Assembly: GCA_023386045.1 (NCBI GenBank)
Contig: JAEWKK010000012.1
Coordinates: 235,867-299,866 of the forward strand
Reading direction: 5' to 3'
Source: Bacteroidota bacterium
Lineage (GTDB): Bacteria; Bacteroidota; Bacteroidia; Chitinophagales; Chitinophagaceae
Length of the DNA: 64,000 nucleotides
The stretch's first letter is position 1, and every line of letters begins with the position of its first letter. A program made the translations under genes and the position numbers. This document shows, one piece after another, positions 1-8,154 of the stretch. The notes beneath the pieces were generated by a model, which did not search any database, was not told the origin of the DNA, and saw nothing but the letters and a program-made list of their open reading frames with translations.

Positions 1-2
1 TT

Positions 3-266
3 TTGTATGCGCAACTCAGTGCCAGAAAATATTACAGGGAAGGTAGGAAAGTAAATTTTCTCAAAAGATTTATTTCTCCACTTTTCAATTCCCTGAAATC
101 TTACTTCTTTCAGTATGGTTTTCTTGATGGAGTAAAAGGATTTAAAATGGCCAGGATGATTGCTTATTACAGCTGGTTAAAATATTCCTATCTCCATAAG
201 CTCCATAAGCAGAAAGTGATCACCAAGGATTTCCGTGCCACTTTGCATCCTGCAAAGACGGCCTGA
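3..266 (+). CDS. Glycosyltransferase, C-terminal fragment (5' end outside window)
   Basis: Only the last 87 codons are present; the reading frame is open to the left edge, so the TTG at 3 is not a real start. The fragment is basic and aromatic, with a FFxYGFLDGxxGF-type stretch followed by a region rich in Tyr, Lys and His. That pattern is typical of the C-terminal tail of GT2 glycosyltransferases of the WaaE/KdtX type, which act at the cytoplasmic face of the inner membrane on LPS-core or related sugars. The catalytic GT-A domain is not in the window, so the assignment rests on the tail and on the glycan context. Its TGA stop (264-266) directly abuts the stop of the convergent radical SAM gene. 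Confidence 0.6.
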   Translation: MYAQLSARKYYREGRKVNFLKRFISPLFNSLKSYFFQYGFLDGVKGFKMARMIAYYSWLKYSYLHKLHKQKVITKDFRATLHPAKTA

Positions 267-1661
267 TCATGATTCAAGCAATTGCATTCTTCTTTGCGCC
301 AGCAGCGACTTTAACTTAAGCATGGGCAGTTTCAACAGATTGGTAATAGGCTTTTTCATGGCCTTGTGAAACAACACTTCATTATTGATCATCGTGATCG
401 CGTGATTATAATACTCCCGCTTGTAAGTTCTTATAAAATCGATGTCGCGGTCTGTACTGCTATCCCACGGCAGGTTGGTGATAAACCTCTCTTCTACTTC
501 TTCATATAAAGGTGTCCCTTTTATCGGATAAGCCACCGTGATGGTAAAAAAATCAGGATCTGAAAGTTTCAAATGTTTTACTGTTTCATAAATATCTTCC
601 TTCGTTTCACCAGGATAGCCTACCATGATGAAAGTCCCGGCCTGCAATCCCTTTCTCCGTGCTAACCTGATCATTTCTCTAACCTGCTCCACTTCCACCC
701 TTCTATCCATCAGGTCGATGATTTTTTGTGAACCACTTTCGGCGCCGATCCATACCCTGAAGCAACCTGCAGCTTTTAATAGTCCTATCACTTCTTCATT
801 TAACCTGTCGGCCCTGGTAATGCATTCAAATTTGATTCGGATTCCTCTCTGCTTTACTTCTGCGGCAAATTCAGCCAGCCATTTATGACTTACTGTAAAT
901 ACATCGTCTACAAACCAGATGCTGTCCACATCATAATTCGATTCTATCCAGGCCACTTCTTCTGCTACATTAGATGCACTTCTCCTGCGGTAGCTTTGTC
1001 CGTACACAGCACGACTACACCATTTACAACTATAAGGGCAACCCCTCATGGTATTGACGGAAATTGTATTGGTGCCATGTCGTTCTCTCCATGCATCCAG
1101 GTATAATTGCAGATTGACTTTTTTTCTATTGGGGAAGGGCAATGTATCCAGGTCCTTCATCTTGCTCCGTTCTGCATTTCTACAAACGGTTCCCTGCTGA
1201 TCCATGTAAGCAATACCACTGATGCTGCTCAAATGTTGCGTATCTTTTTTATCGATCCATTGAACCAGTTCCAGCATGGTCTGCTCGCCTTCACCCAAAA
1301 CAATAAACTCCGCTCCGTGCAAAAGAAAATTGGGGACATGATTTCTTACCTCAGGACCACCAAGAATGATGCGGGTGTGCTGAAGATTTTCCTGTGATTT
1401 AATATACTTAATAATGCGCAGCACATTGACCTTTGTCATCAGGTTGGTATAAATACCCACTACATCTGGTTGTTCATCTGATAATTTCTGACAAAGCTTT
1501 TCATAAGAAGAAAAAGTGCTGTCGAATACTTCGTTATCATATCCGTGTTTTTCCAGAAAAGCAGAAATATAAAGAATACCTAAGGGCACGTAGGGTTTCA
1601 TAATCAGCTGCTCTTTCTGATCTTCCCAAATAAAATAGCCATGGGTCAATAATATTTTCAT
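267..1661 (-). CDS. B12-binding-domain radical SAM protein (1 of 3)
   Basis: 464 aa. An N-terminal cobalamin-binding-like Rossmann domain covers about residues 1-140, with GGP at 101-103 and a GEGE turn at 123-126. The radical SAM core carries the 4Fe-4S motif CxxxCxxC as C208, C212 and C215 (context MRGCPYSCKWC). A basic C-terminal tail follows. BchE/HpnR-like members of this class do methylations, cyclisations or other radical chemistry on lipids and natural products; the substrate here is unknown. It is the last gene of a five-gene minus-strand operon and overlaps the upstream methyltransferase by 4 bp, which implies translational coupling. It is related to the radical SAM gene at 2448-3905 (similar THxYF start and YxPLGxLY block), suggesting duplication and divergence. 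Confidence 0.9.
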   Translation of the reverse strand: MKILLTHGYFIWEDQKEQLIMKPYVPLGILYISAFLEKHGYDNEVFDSTFSSYEKLCQKLSDEQPDVVGIYTNLMTKVNVLRIIKYIKSQENLQHTRIILGGPEVRNHVPNFLLHGAEFIVLGEGEQTMLELVQWIDKKDTQHLSSISGIAYMDQQGTVCRNAERSKMKDLDTLPFPNRKKVNLQLYLDAWRERHGTNTISVNTMRGCPYSCKWCSRAVYGQSYRRRSASNVAEEVAWIESNYDVDSIWFVDDVFTVSHKWLAEFAAEVKQRGIRIKFECITRADRLNEEVIGLLKAAGCFRVWIGAESGSQKIIDLMDRRVEVEQVREMIRLARRKGLQAGTFIMVGYPGETKEDIYETVKHLKLSDPDFFTITVAYPIKGTPLYEEVEERFITNLPWDSSTDRDIDFIRTYKREYYNHAITMINNEVLFHKAMKKPITNLLKLPMLKLKSLLAQRRMQLLES

Positions 1662-2455
1662 TCCTGTTTTTTTAAAAGAACATAGGTATGATCAGCCATG
1701 GAAGCATTCCAGGAAAAGGCTGTCTTATCTTCCATTCTGAAAAGAAAATTAAATAAGGCCCTGTATTTTTTTACCAGACCTTCCAGGTAAGAAGGAGGTA
1801 TCAATAATCCAACGGGTCGCCTGGTCAACAGGCGAAAATATTGGCCTGCTTCTAATTTTTTAATTGAATGATAATACACAGGCTGTACAGCTTCTTCTGC
1901 AAGCGGAACCATCACAGGGCCTGATCTCCATCTTCTGAAAGCCTGTTGCGGTTTCAGTTTCAGGAGAAAATAAAATATTTCTACAACACAAAATCTTCCA
2001 AAGATTACAGCAGCAAAATTTCCACCTGGCTTTATTAAGTTGTTCAAAGTTGAAAGCAATTGCTCTAGTTGATAAAGATCGAGACAGTTCAACCCCGCGA
2101 AATTTGAAAAGACAAGATCAAAACTTTCAGGAGCAAATGATTTATCCAATTGATCAAAAGCGCAAGTTGAAAAAAAAGGTTGCCGCCGGTTTGAAAATTG
2201 CAATTTATCCTGGCAGGCTTCAATCATGGCAGTAGAAATATCAGTTGCCGTTACTTCATGCCCTAAAGAAGCCAGCCATATCGCATCTTCTCCTGTGCCA
2301 CAATTAATTTCCAATATTTTCAATCTCCCACGGCCCTGTAAAAAACGCAGCAGCCATTTTCTGGTTCTCATTCTCTGCCGGTGGCCCGTAAGGCTGTTGG
2401 TAAAAGAATGATCGTAGCTTTTTGCAAGAACATCAAAATTGGCTGTCTCATTCAT
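1658..2455 (-). CDS. Class I SAM-dependent methyltransferase
   Basis: 265 aa. Residues 46-75 form the SAM-binding first motif (LEINCGTGED, then an acidic TDIS loop at about 71-74). An FDLVFSNFAGLNCL-type motif IV/post-IV follows, and the C-terminal half is hydrophobic and probably lid-like or membrane-near. It resembles UbiE/ubiquinone-type methyltransferases; the acceptor is not predictable. It sits between two B12-radical SAM genes, overlapping the one upstream by 8 bp and the one downstream by 4 bp. That supports action on the same small molecule or lipid intermediate. There is no signal peptide; cytoplasmic. Confidence 0.88.
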   Translation of the reverse strand: MNETANFDVLAKSYDHSFTNSLTGHRQRMRTRKWLLRFLQGRGRLKILEINCGTGEDAIWLASLGHEVTATDISTAMIEACQDKLQFSNRRQPFFSTCAFDQLDKSFAPESFDLVFSNFAGLNCLDLYQLEQLLSTLNNLIKPGGNFAAVIFGRFCVVEIFYFLLKLKPQQAFRRWRSGPVMVPLAEEAVQPVYYHSIKKLEAGQYFRLLTRRPVGLLIPPSYLEGLVKKYRALFNFLFRMEDKTAFSWNASMADHTYVLLKKQE

Positions 2456-3905
2456 GCGCCTGCTGGTTTAACTGGTAACGATAAAATAAAACCCTGGGCA
2501 GATAAACAATGGAAGCGCCTACTGTTTTGATATCCTTCCACTTCAATTCAAATGGAGATCTCAAACTATGCCTGACGGTGTTCAAACCTTTTTGAATACG
2601 GAAACGATAATGTACATATCGATGCAGTTTTTTATAATAACCAGGCGCATATGTATTCCTGAACATCATGACCAGTTCATCCGAATCTGTCCAGTTGGTT
2701 TTTTCTTTCAGGTCAGCTTTTACTTTTTCAAAAAAGCCGGTGCCGGGTAAGGGATAGGAAACAGAAATTCCAATCTCGTGCGGCATCAACTTGTTGATCA
2801 TACCAATGGTTAAATTGATGTCTTCCTTCGTTTCACCCAGGTAACCAAACTGGATAAAAAAACAGGGCTGGATTTTATGTTTCTTTAATAAGGCTGTAGC
2901 CTGGTGTACCTGCTGTACCTGTATACCTTTGTCCATAGCATCCAGGATTTTTTGCGAACCACTTTCCGCTCCCATCCAAACCTGTTTGCAGCCTGCACGT
3001 GCCAGTGCTTTCACATATGAAGGTTGTAAAAGAAGGTCAGCCCGGCTCTGTATCTTGAAAGAAAAATGCAGTTCTTCATTTTCCACCAGGTCAGCAAATT
3101 GCTGCACCCAGCCTGGCTTTAAACCAAAAATGTCATCGCAGAACCAGATGTGTTCAAATTGTATTTTTTGTTTTAAAACTTTGATCTCATTCACTACATG
3201 CTGCGGCGAACGTGAATGGTAACGGTTGCCATATATAGGCTTTGCACACCAGTTGCATTTAAAAGGACAACCTCTTGTGGTTCCAATATTGATGGAAAAA
3301 TAACCGGCAGAATTCAACCACATTTTCCTGTAAGGCTCCAGGTCTACCAAATCCCATGCAGGAAGAGGAAGCGCATCCAGGTCTTTGATTACCGGGCGAC
3401 TTGCTGTTTTTGTAATTCCTGCAGTTGACTGAAAAGCAATTCCAGGTATGGTGGAAAGATCCTCTCCATTCTCAAATGCGTTGATAACTTCAAGAAGGCT
3501 TTGTTCACCCTCACCAATTAAAACCACATTGGCACCAGCTGCGATGTATTCAATGAAATGGTCTGTTGAATCTGAACTTGAGACAATAATTTTCTTGCCA
3601 CATTTCTTTGCAATGCCGATCATTTTAAAAGCAGCATCGCGCATGTTGGTCAGGCACATCTTGGTGAGATAATTAAAGCCATCATCATAAATGATAAAAT
3701 AGTCTGGGTTGAGTCTATGTAGTGATTTTGTAATGGTTTCAGGATCTTCATCAAACTGCACATCATGAAAACCAACTTCATAACCTTTACTTCGCATGAA
3801 TGCCGCCGCATACAGGGTTCCCAGGGGCGCATAAGGTTGCCCAAGCTTCCATTGCTTTGGATCAAAGCGCAGGAAATAGGAATGGGTAAAAAGCAGTTTG
3901 CTCAT
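2448..3905 (-). CDS. B12-binding-domain radical SAM protein (2 of 3)
   Basis: 485 aa. The N-terminal B12-binding-type domain has IIVSSSDS near 106-113 and GEGE at 131-134. The radical SAM cluster motif is C213, C217, C220 in TTRGCPFKCNWC. The SAM-domain repeats LARAGCKQVWMGAESGSQ and CFFIQFGYLGETKED are conserved in this group. The C-terminal ~80 residues are basic. It overlaps both operon neighbours (8 bp and 4 bp). Similarity to the 267-1661 product suggests a paralogous pair that may act consecutively. The presence of a B12 domain by sequence does not prove cobalamin use: the classical DxHxxG His is not obvious. Confidence 0.9.
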   Translation of the reverse strand: MSKLLFTHSYFLRFDPKQWKLGQPYAPLGTLYAAAFMRSKGYEVGFHDVQFDEDPETITKSLHRLNPDYFIIYDDGFNYLTKMCLTNMRDAAFKMIGIAKKCGKKIIVSSSDSTDHFIEYIAAGANVVLIGEGEQSLLEVINAFENGEDLSTIPGIAFQSTAGITKTASRPVIKDLDALPLPAWDLVDLEPYRKMWLNSAGYFSINIGTTRGCPFKCNWCAKPIYGNRYHSRSPQHVVNEIKVLKQKIQFEHIWFCDDIFGLKPGWVQQFADLVENEELHFSFKIQSRADLLLQPSYVKALARAGCKQVWMGAESGSQKILDAMDKGIQVQQVHQATALLKKHKIQPCFFIQFGYLGETKEDINLTIGMINKLMPHEIGISVSYPLPGTGFFEKVKADLKEKTNWTDSDELVMMFRNTYAPGYYKKLHRYVHYRFRIQKGLNTVRHSLRSPFELKWKDIKTVGASIVYLPRVLFYRYQLNQQAHE

Positions 3906-4570
3906 GCAGTTTGTTTGATGATGCTGAATAAAAAATTGGTTTCAAAAAGATTTCTTTTTTCAAGAAAGCTTTTCATTTCAAATCCCTGTTCATATGCATA
4001 ACCTCTGATCATTTGCAGATCACAGTTTTCAGAAAGTACCATGATCACTTCTGTTTGAGAATGCATGTGCGATGCCAGATCTTTAAATAATGATTGAAAA
4101 TATTCTCCATTCACTCCGCAGTACCAGGCCTGTTCTTTTTCTGAAACCGGATCTTTTTTATAATAAGGAGGATTAATCAGGATAAGATCAAATTGCCGGC
4201 CGCCAAGGGCTGAAAACATATCAGAACGAATCACTTCGAGGTTAACATGATTGCGCACAGCATTCTGGCGGATGGTTTCTACAGCCTTTCTGCTAATGTC
4301 AATTGCTGTAACATGAGCTTCTTTGCCTGCAGCGTATATACTCAGCAGCCCAGAGCCAGCGCCAAGTTCCAGCACTTTTTTACCATTTAAATCCAGGCCT
4401 GATAAATATTTAAAAAGCAATTTTGTACTGAAGAAAAATCCTGGATGAAATACTTCCGGTGGTACTTCCAGCTCGATGTTTTTATAAGTATAAAGCCGTG
4501 TACCAGAAAGGTACCTTGCCAGTAAAGGCCTGTATGTTTTTGCGGCTATATATCTTACCAGTTGCTGCAT
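3902..4570 (-). CDS. PrmC/HemK-like class I methyltransferase
   Basis: 222 aa. The SAM-binding motif ELGAGSG is at 68-74, an acidic loop AIDIS at 89-93, and the catalytic-type NPPY motif at 133-136. NPPY is typical of N-methyltransferases acting on amide or amino groups (PrmC, RlmG/RsmC, adenine MTases) but also occurs in small-molecule enzymes. The protein lacks the N-terminal helical domain of PrmC and is short, so it is probably not the release-factor methylase. It overlaps the downstream radical SAM gene by 4 bp and the upstream one by 1 bp, placing it firmly in the five-gene operon. Confidence 0.85.
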   Translation of the reverse strand: MQQLVRYIAAKTYRPLLARYLSGTRLYTYKNIELEVPPEVFHPGFFFSTKLLFKYLSGLDLNGKKVLELGAGSGLLSIYAAGKEAHVTAIDISRKAVETIRQNAVRNHVNLEVIRSDMFSALGGRQFDLILINPPYYKKDPVSEKEQAWYCGVNGEYFQSLFKDLASHMHSQTEVIMVLSENCDLQMIRGYAYEQGFEMKSFLEKRNLFETNFLFSIIKQTA

Positions 4571-6075
4571 TAAAATCCTTCGGTTTCGGGTTGGCGGTAT
4601 TTATAAAGTTTTTGCAGGGCCTTTACTTCGTAAGGTTTGCTGTAAATGCCTGAACGATATCTTGGATAGGCCAGGGTTCTCAGCATTTTTCGCCTCATGG
4701 GCGTCAGCCTGGTATCAGACACGGTTGGATAGTATCCATTAAGCACCGTTTCAAAATCCCTGATCTTGTCGATCATGTTTGGAGTAAGCCAGGGAGTGAG
4801 TGGATTCTTTCTCAGATCAAATGATTCCCACTGTGGACTGATCCAGTCTTCCAGGTGTTGCGGAAAAGAAAACCCGGACTCCAGTACACGGTTGTACATA
4901 TCTGAGCCCTCTGTAGGCACAGGACTGTACACATAGATGATGATCTCGGTATCAGGATTGATGGTTTTGATCTCTTTGATAAAGGCAATGTCCTGGTCTA
5001 TCTGCTCCATCACTTTTTCAGACGATTCAGCAGGAGTGCCTAAAACAAAAGAATATTCAGGGATGATGTCGAACCTGGCCATTCTTGCAGCAAAGCTTTT
5101 GATCTGTTCTGCTGATTGCGTACCACCCTTATCCATTTTTTTGAGGATCTCATCATTTCCTGTTTCAGCGCCAAAAAAGATCATCCTGCATCCCGACTCA
5201 CGCATACGAGCGAGTGAATCATCCGAATATTTATTGATGGTATCAATTCTTCCTTCACCCCACCAGATCATATTTTCAGAGGCAACAAGGTTGGAGAATT
5301 CAACTGTCCTTTTTTCAGAAACAAAAAAATTATTGTCGTGAAATTCAATGGCATTGCCTCCGTAATTTTCCTTCAGCCATTTGATATCCCTGTAGATCAG
5401 TTCTGCAGATTTTCCACTCCACCTTGCATTGTAAATTGGAACCACTGCACAAAAAGAACATTTGAAAGGACAGCCGATGCTTGAGTGGTAAGCAATGGTC
5501 TTTGTTCCCAGGTAGGTTTTTCCCAGGTATTTGTTCAGAGGGTAAAACTGGTTCAGCTTTTCATAAGGCAATGGAGGCAGATCATCCTGGATATATAATT
5601 CATCCCGAATTGTTTTTACCAGCTGTCCCTCTTGTAAAAAGGCCAGGTTTTTGATGTGATGGAAAGATTGCTTCTGCACCAGTACCGTTAATAAGGCAGG
5701 GAAGGTTTTATCGCCGGGACCTACCACCACAAAATCCACAAAACCAGATTGCAGAACCACTCCAGCATGATTGGAGGCAAAGTATCCTCCCCAGATGATA
5801 GTGACCGAAGGAAAATATTCTCTTACTTTTTTTGAAATGGGAATGGCCTGTTTCAACTGTGGCCCAGGCATGGCAGTGCAGCCAAAAAAACCAAAGCTTC
5901 CTGAAGAAAGCAATTCCATGATCCGGGCAGAAGGATCTGATTCCAGGTTGCCATCAACGATCACGTATTCGAACTTACCTTCAATGGAAGCCGCAATACT
6001 CAGGATAGAGTTGGGAATGCGGGGTTTATAGTTCGCGCTCCTGGGATTAAACAACAGTACCCTGGTCATCTCCAT
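4570..6075 (-). CDS. B12-binding-domain radical SAM protein (3 of 3), first gene of operon
   Basis: 501 aa. The N-terminal domain (1-135) has the B12-domain layout (IIWGGYFA at 93-100, VVVGPGDKTF at 116-125). The radical SAM motif is C202, C206, C209 in SSIGCPFKCSFC. The downstream segment contains GCRMIFFGAETG and EYSFVLGTP, the usual beta-strand motifs of the SAM barrel. It is more divergent from the other two than they are from each other, so it probably catalyses a different step. It heads the minus-strand operon. The 142-bp gap (6076-6217) to the divergent GT2 gene should hold the promoter, but I could not identify a convincing -33/-7 pair. Confidence 0.9.
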   Translation of the reverse strand: MEMTRVLLFNPRSANYKPRIPNSILSIAASIEGKFEYVIVDGNLESDPSARIMELLSSGSFGFFGCTAMPGPQLKQAIPISKKVREYFPSVTIIWGGYFASNHAGVVLQSGFVDFVVVGPGDKTFPALLTVLVQKQSFHHIKNLAFLQEGQLVKTIRDELYIQDDLPPLPYEKLNQFYPLNKYLGKTYLGTKTIAYHSSIGCPFKCSFCAVVPIYNARWSGKSAELIYRDIKWLKENYGGNAIEFHDNNFFVSEKRTVEFSNLVASENMIWWGEGRIDTINKYSDDSLARMRESGCRMIFFGAETGNDEILKKMDKGGTQSAEQIKSFAARMARFDIIPEYSFVLGTPAESSEKVMEQIDQDIAFIKEIKTINPDTEIIIYVYSPVPTEGSDMYNRVLESGFSFPQHLEDWISPQWESFDLRKNPLTPWLTPNMIDKIRDFETVLNGYYPTVSDTRLTPMRRKMLRTLAYPRYRSGIYSKPYEVKALQKLYKYRQPETEGF

Positions 6076-6217
6076 GAATTATCCATTTTTACATGAGTGA
6101 AAACGGTGTCCCGGGGTTTAGAGTTGCCCTGACAAAAAGAAAGCCGGATGAAAAATCCAAAACTGGCGATGGTAATATTAAACGAATTGAATATTTTCAG
6201 GAAAGCAATCAGTCTTC

Positions 6218-7108
6218 TTGTCCTCGCAGCCAACGCCATATAAGGTAAGTATCATTGTTCCCACTTACAACAGGGCTGCAATGCTGCCTTCCTGCATCAA
6301 AAGCATACAGGACCAGACCTATCCCCACTGGGAGCTCATCATAGTGGATGACGGCTCAACTGATGATACCACGAATTATATCAATCAGCTTGATGACAGA
6401 AGGATCAGCCTTCTTACTAAAGAACATAGCGGCAACGTTGCTGCCTTAAGAAATGCAGGATTGTCGAAGGCCTCTGGTGAATTCATTGCCTTTAATGATT
6501 CTGATGATCTGTGGGATCCCAAAAAGCTGGAATTGCAGGTGAAAGCCCTTCAAAGCCATGAAGAAGCAGGATTTTGTCTGACCAATGGATATAACTGTTA
6601 TCATCCAGGTGAACCGTTGAATTATTTTTATAAAGAAAAACAGTCCCAGTTACCCGAAGACCTTTTCCACCGATGCTTCCAGTCGAGAGTTACCTGCTTT
6701 GCCCAAACTTTAATGATCAGAAAATCCTGCCTGGCAACAACTGGTTTTTTTGAAGAAGAAGGGAATGCAGACCGGCAATTTATAGTTCTACTGGCATTTC
6801 ATTTCAAAGGAGTGATCCTGAATGAACCACTTGTATTCAGGATCATGCACCAGCAGAATATCAGTCACAGTAAATGGATGCGGCAATACCAGAACGAGAT
6901 TGACCTGATAAAAAAGCTAAAGCCTCTTTTACCATCTTCCATTGCAAAAAATGCGATGTTCAGGGTTTATATCAGCTTTGGAGAAGATTATTTATTACAT
7001 CATGAAAAAAAACAAGCTGCACGCATGTTTGTGAAGGCAGCACTTACCAGGCCTTTTTCACTGGTGCCAGTAAAAAAACTGGGAAAGACCCTTCTTCAGA
7101 ACCGGTAA
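6218..7108 (+). CDS. Family 2 glycosyltransferase
   Basis: 296 aa. A GT-A nucleotide-sugar-binding start (VSIIVPTYNRAAMLPSCI) is followed by IIVDDGSTDDT and then FNDSDDLWDPKKLE, which carries the metal-binding DxD-like DSDD. It probably transfers one sugar onto a lipid-linked or LPS-core acceptor at the inner membrane. The start must be the TTG at 6218: an in-frame TGA lies at 6188-6190 and no ATG or GTG occurs between. AGGAAAG at 6199-6205 could serve as a ribosome site. It converges on the GT4 gene with a 13-bp overlap of the coding ends. Confidence 0.9.
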   Translation: MSSQPTPYKVSIIVPTYNRAAMLPSCIKSIQDQTYPHWELIIVDDGSTDDTTNYINQLDDRRISLLTKEHSGNVAALRNAGLSKASGEFIAFNDSDDLWDPKKLELQVKALQSHEEAGFCLTNGYNCYHPGEPLNYFYKEKQSQLPEDLFHRCFQSRVTCFAQTLMIRKSCLATTGFFEEEGNADRQFIVLLAFHFKGVILNEPLVFRIMHQQNISHSKWMRQYQNEIDLIKKLKPLLPSSIAKNAMFRVYISFGEDYLLHHEKKQAARMFVKAALTRPFSLVPVKKLGKTLLQNR

Positions 7109-8154
7109 ATGGCCAACATTTTTTTCACTGTATCATTCATTGAAAAAGGAAGGACGGGTTTACCCGATGGAGGCTGGCCTGATAAGATAGCAACTGCTTT
7201 ATCAGTCATTTCATCTTTGGATGAAACGATATGCCAGTTTTCAATTTCATGATTCATGGCCCTGCAAAAACTGATCACCGCTGCACCTGAGGCCAATGCT
7301 TCCTGGCAAACCCCGGAAAACCCTTCATAGGAAGATGGATGCAGGAGGATCTTTGAACGCTTCATCAATTGCAAGACTTCTCCATAGGATAGTTCTCCTG
7401 TCAGCTGAAGATAATTATCAAGTTTCTTTTCTTTGACCAGGTTTTCAAGCTTTTCCCTTTCAGGACCTTTACCTGCCAGCACCGCTTTTATTTTTGGAAA
7501 TTTATTTTTTAAATTCTCAACTATCTCCACAAATATTTCAAACTGTTTGAGTTCAATTAAAGATCCAACAGCCAAAAGGTCTATGTCCCGTTCGTAAGTG
7601 TTACCATTCAGATCAACCGCATCTATTCCAGGAGCAATTATGTGCAATGGTCTGATTTGATGATTTCTTTGAAACTCTTCCTGCAGGGAATCAGAAAGTG
7701 CAACCAGGTTTTCTGCTGGCAGTTGAAGTTTTGAAGGATAATGGTTTTGATTTCTTGCATCCTGGCCAAGTATCCAGCACAGATGATGCAGTCCATGTTT
7801 TTGGGCAAACCTTTTTCCTATCAGGGCACATTCACCATACCAGAAACTCAATAGTCCAATTATGTGATGTGTTTCATTTATTTTATTAAGGCTTTTAAAA
7901 ATCCTGGGCTGCAGGAGTAACCGTTGAATCCCTCCTCTGTTCCTTCCGTTGAATGCCATGACAGTTAACTTTTCCCACTGGTAAGTTTCTTCCCGGAAAG
8001 GATATTGAAAGGCAAGAATGAAAATTGATAATTGGGGATAAAGCTCGCGAAGCGTACGTACAAATCTCTGTTGCATAGGCAGGCAGGAGCTATCCATTTC
8101 TGAAGCGGCGAATCCCGGGGTGAGTATCACAAATGCCTGGTTTTTCTCAGTCAT
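7096..8154 (-). CDS. Family 4 glycosyltransferase (GT-B fold)
   Basis: 352 aa. The C-terminal half contains the Glycos_transf_1 signature: LLAVGSLIELKQFEI, AVLAGKGPEREKLENLV, then SKILLHPSSYEGFSGVCQEALASGAAVISF, whose EGFSGVCQEALA carries the E-x7-E-like retaining site. The N-terminal domain is less conserved, as expected for an acceptor-binding half. Its start overlaps the upstream ABC exporter end by 8 bp. It therefore belongs to a three-gene unit, sugar transferase - ABC exporter - GT4, that points to glycan assembly and export. Donor and acceptor cannot be deduced. Confidence 0.88.
   Translation of the reverse strand: MTEKNQAFVILTPGFAASEMDSSCLPMQQRFVRTLRELYPQLSIFILAFQYPFREETYQWEKLTVMAFNGRNRGGIQRLLLQPRIFKSLNKINETHHIIGLLSFWYGECALIGKRFAQKHGLHHLCWILGQDARNQNHYPSKLQLPAENLVALSDSLQEEFQRNHQIRPLHIIAPGIDAVDLNGNTYERDIDLLAVGSLIELKQFEIFVEIVENLKNKFPKIKAVLAGKGPEREKLENLVKEKKLDNYLQLTGELSYGEVLQLMKRSKILLHPSSYEGFSGVCQEALASGAAVISFCRAMNHEIENWHIVSSKDEMTDKAVAILSGQPPSGKPVLPFSMNDTVKKMLAIYRF

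Noticed and set aside
885..1397. Plus-strand frames inside the radical SAM gene
   Set aside because: Shadow frames of a gene with full domain support on the other strand.
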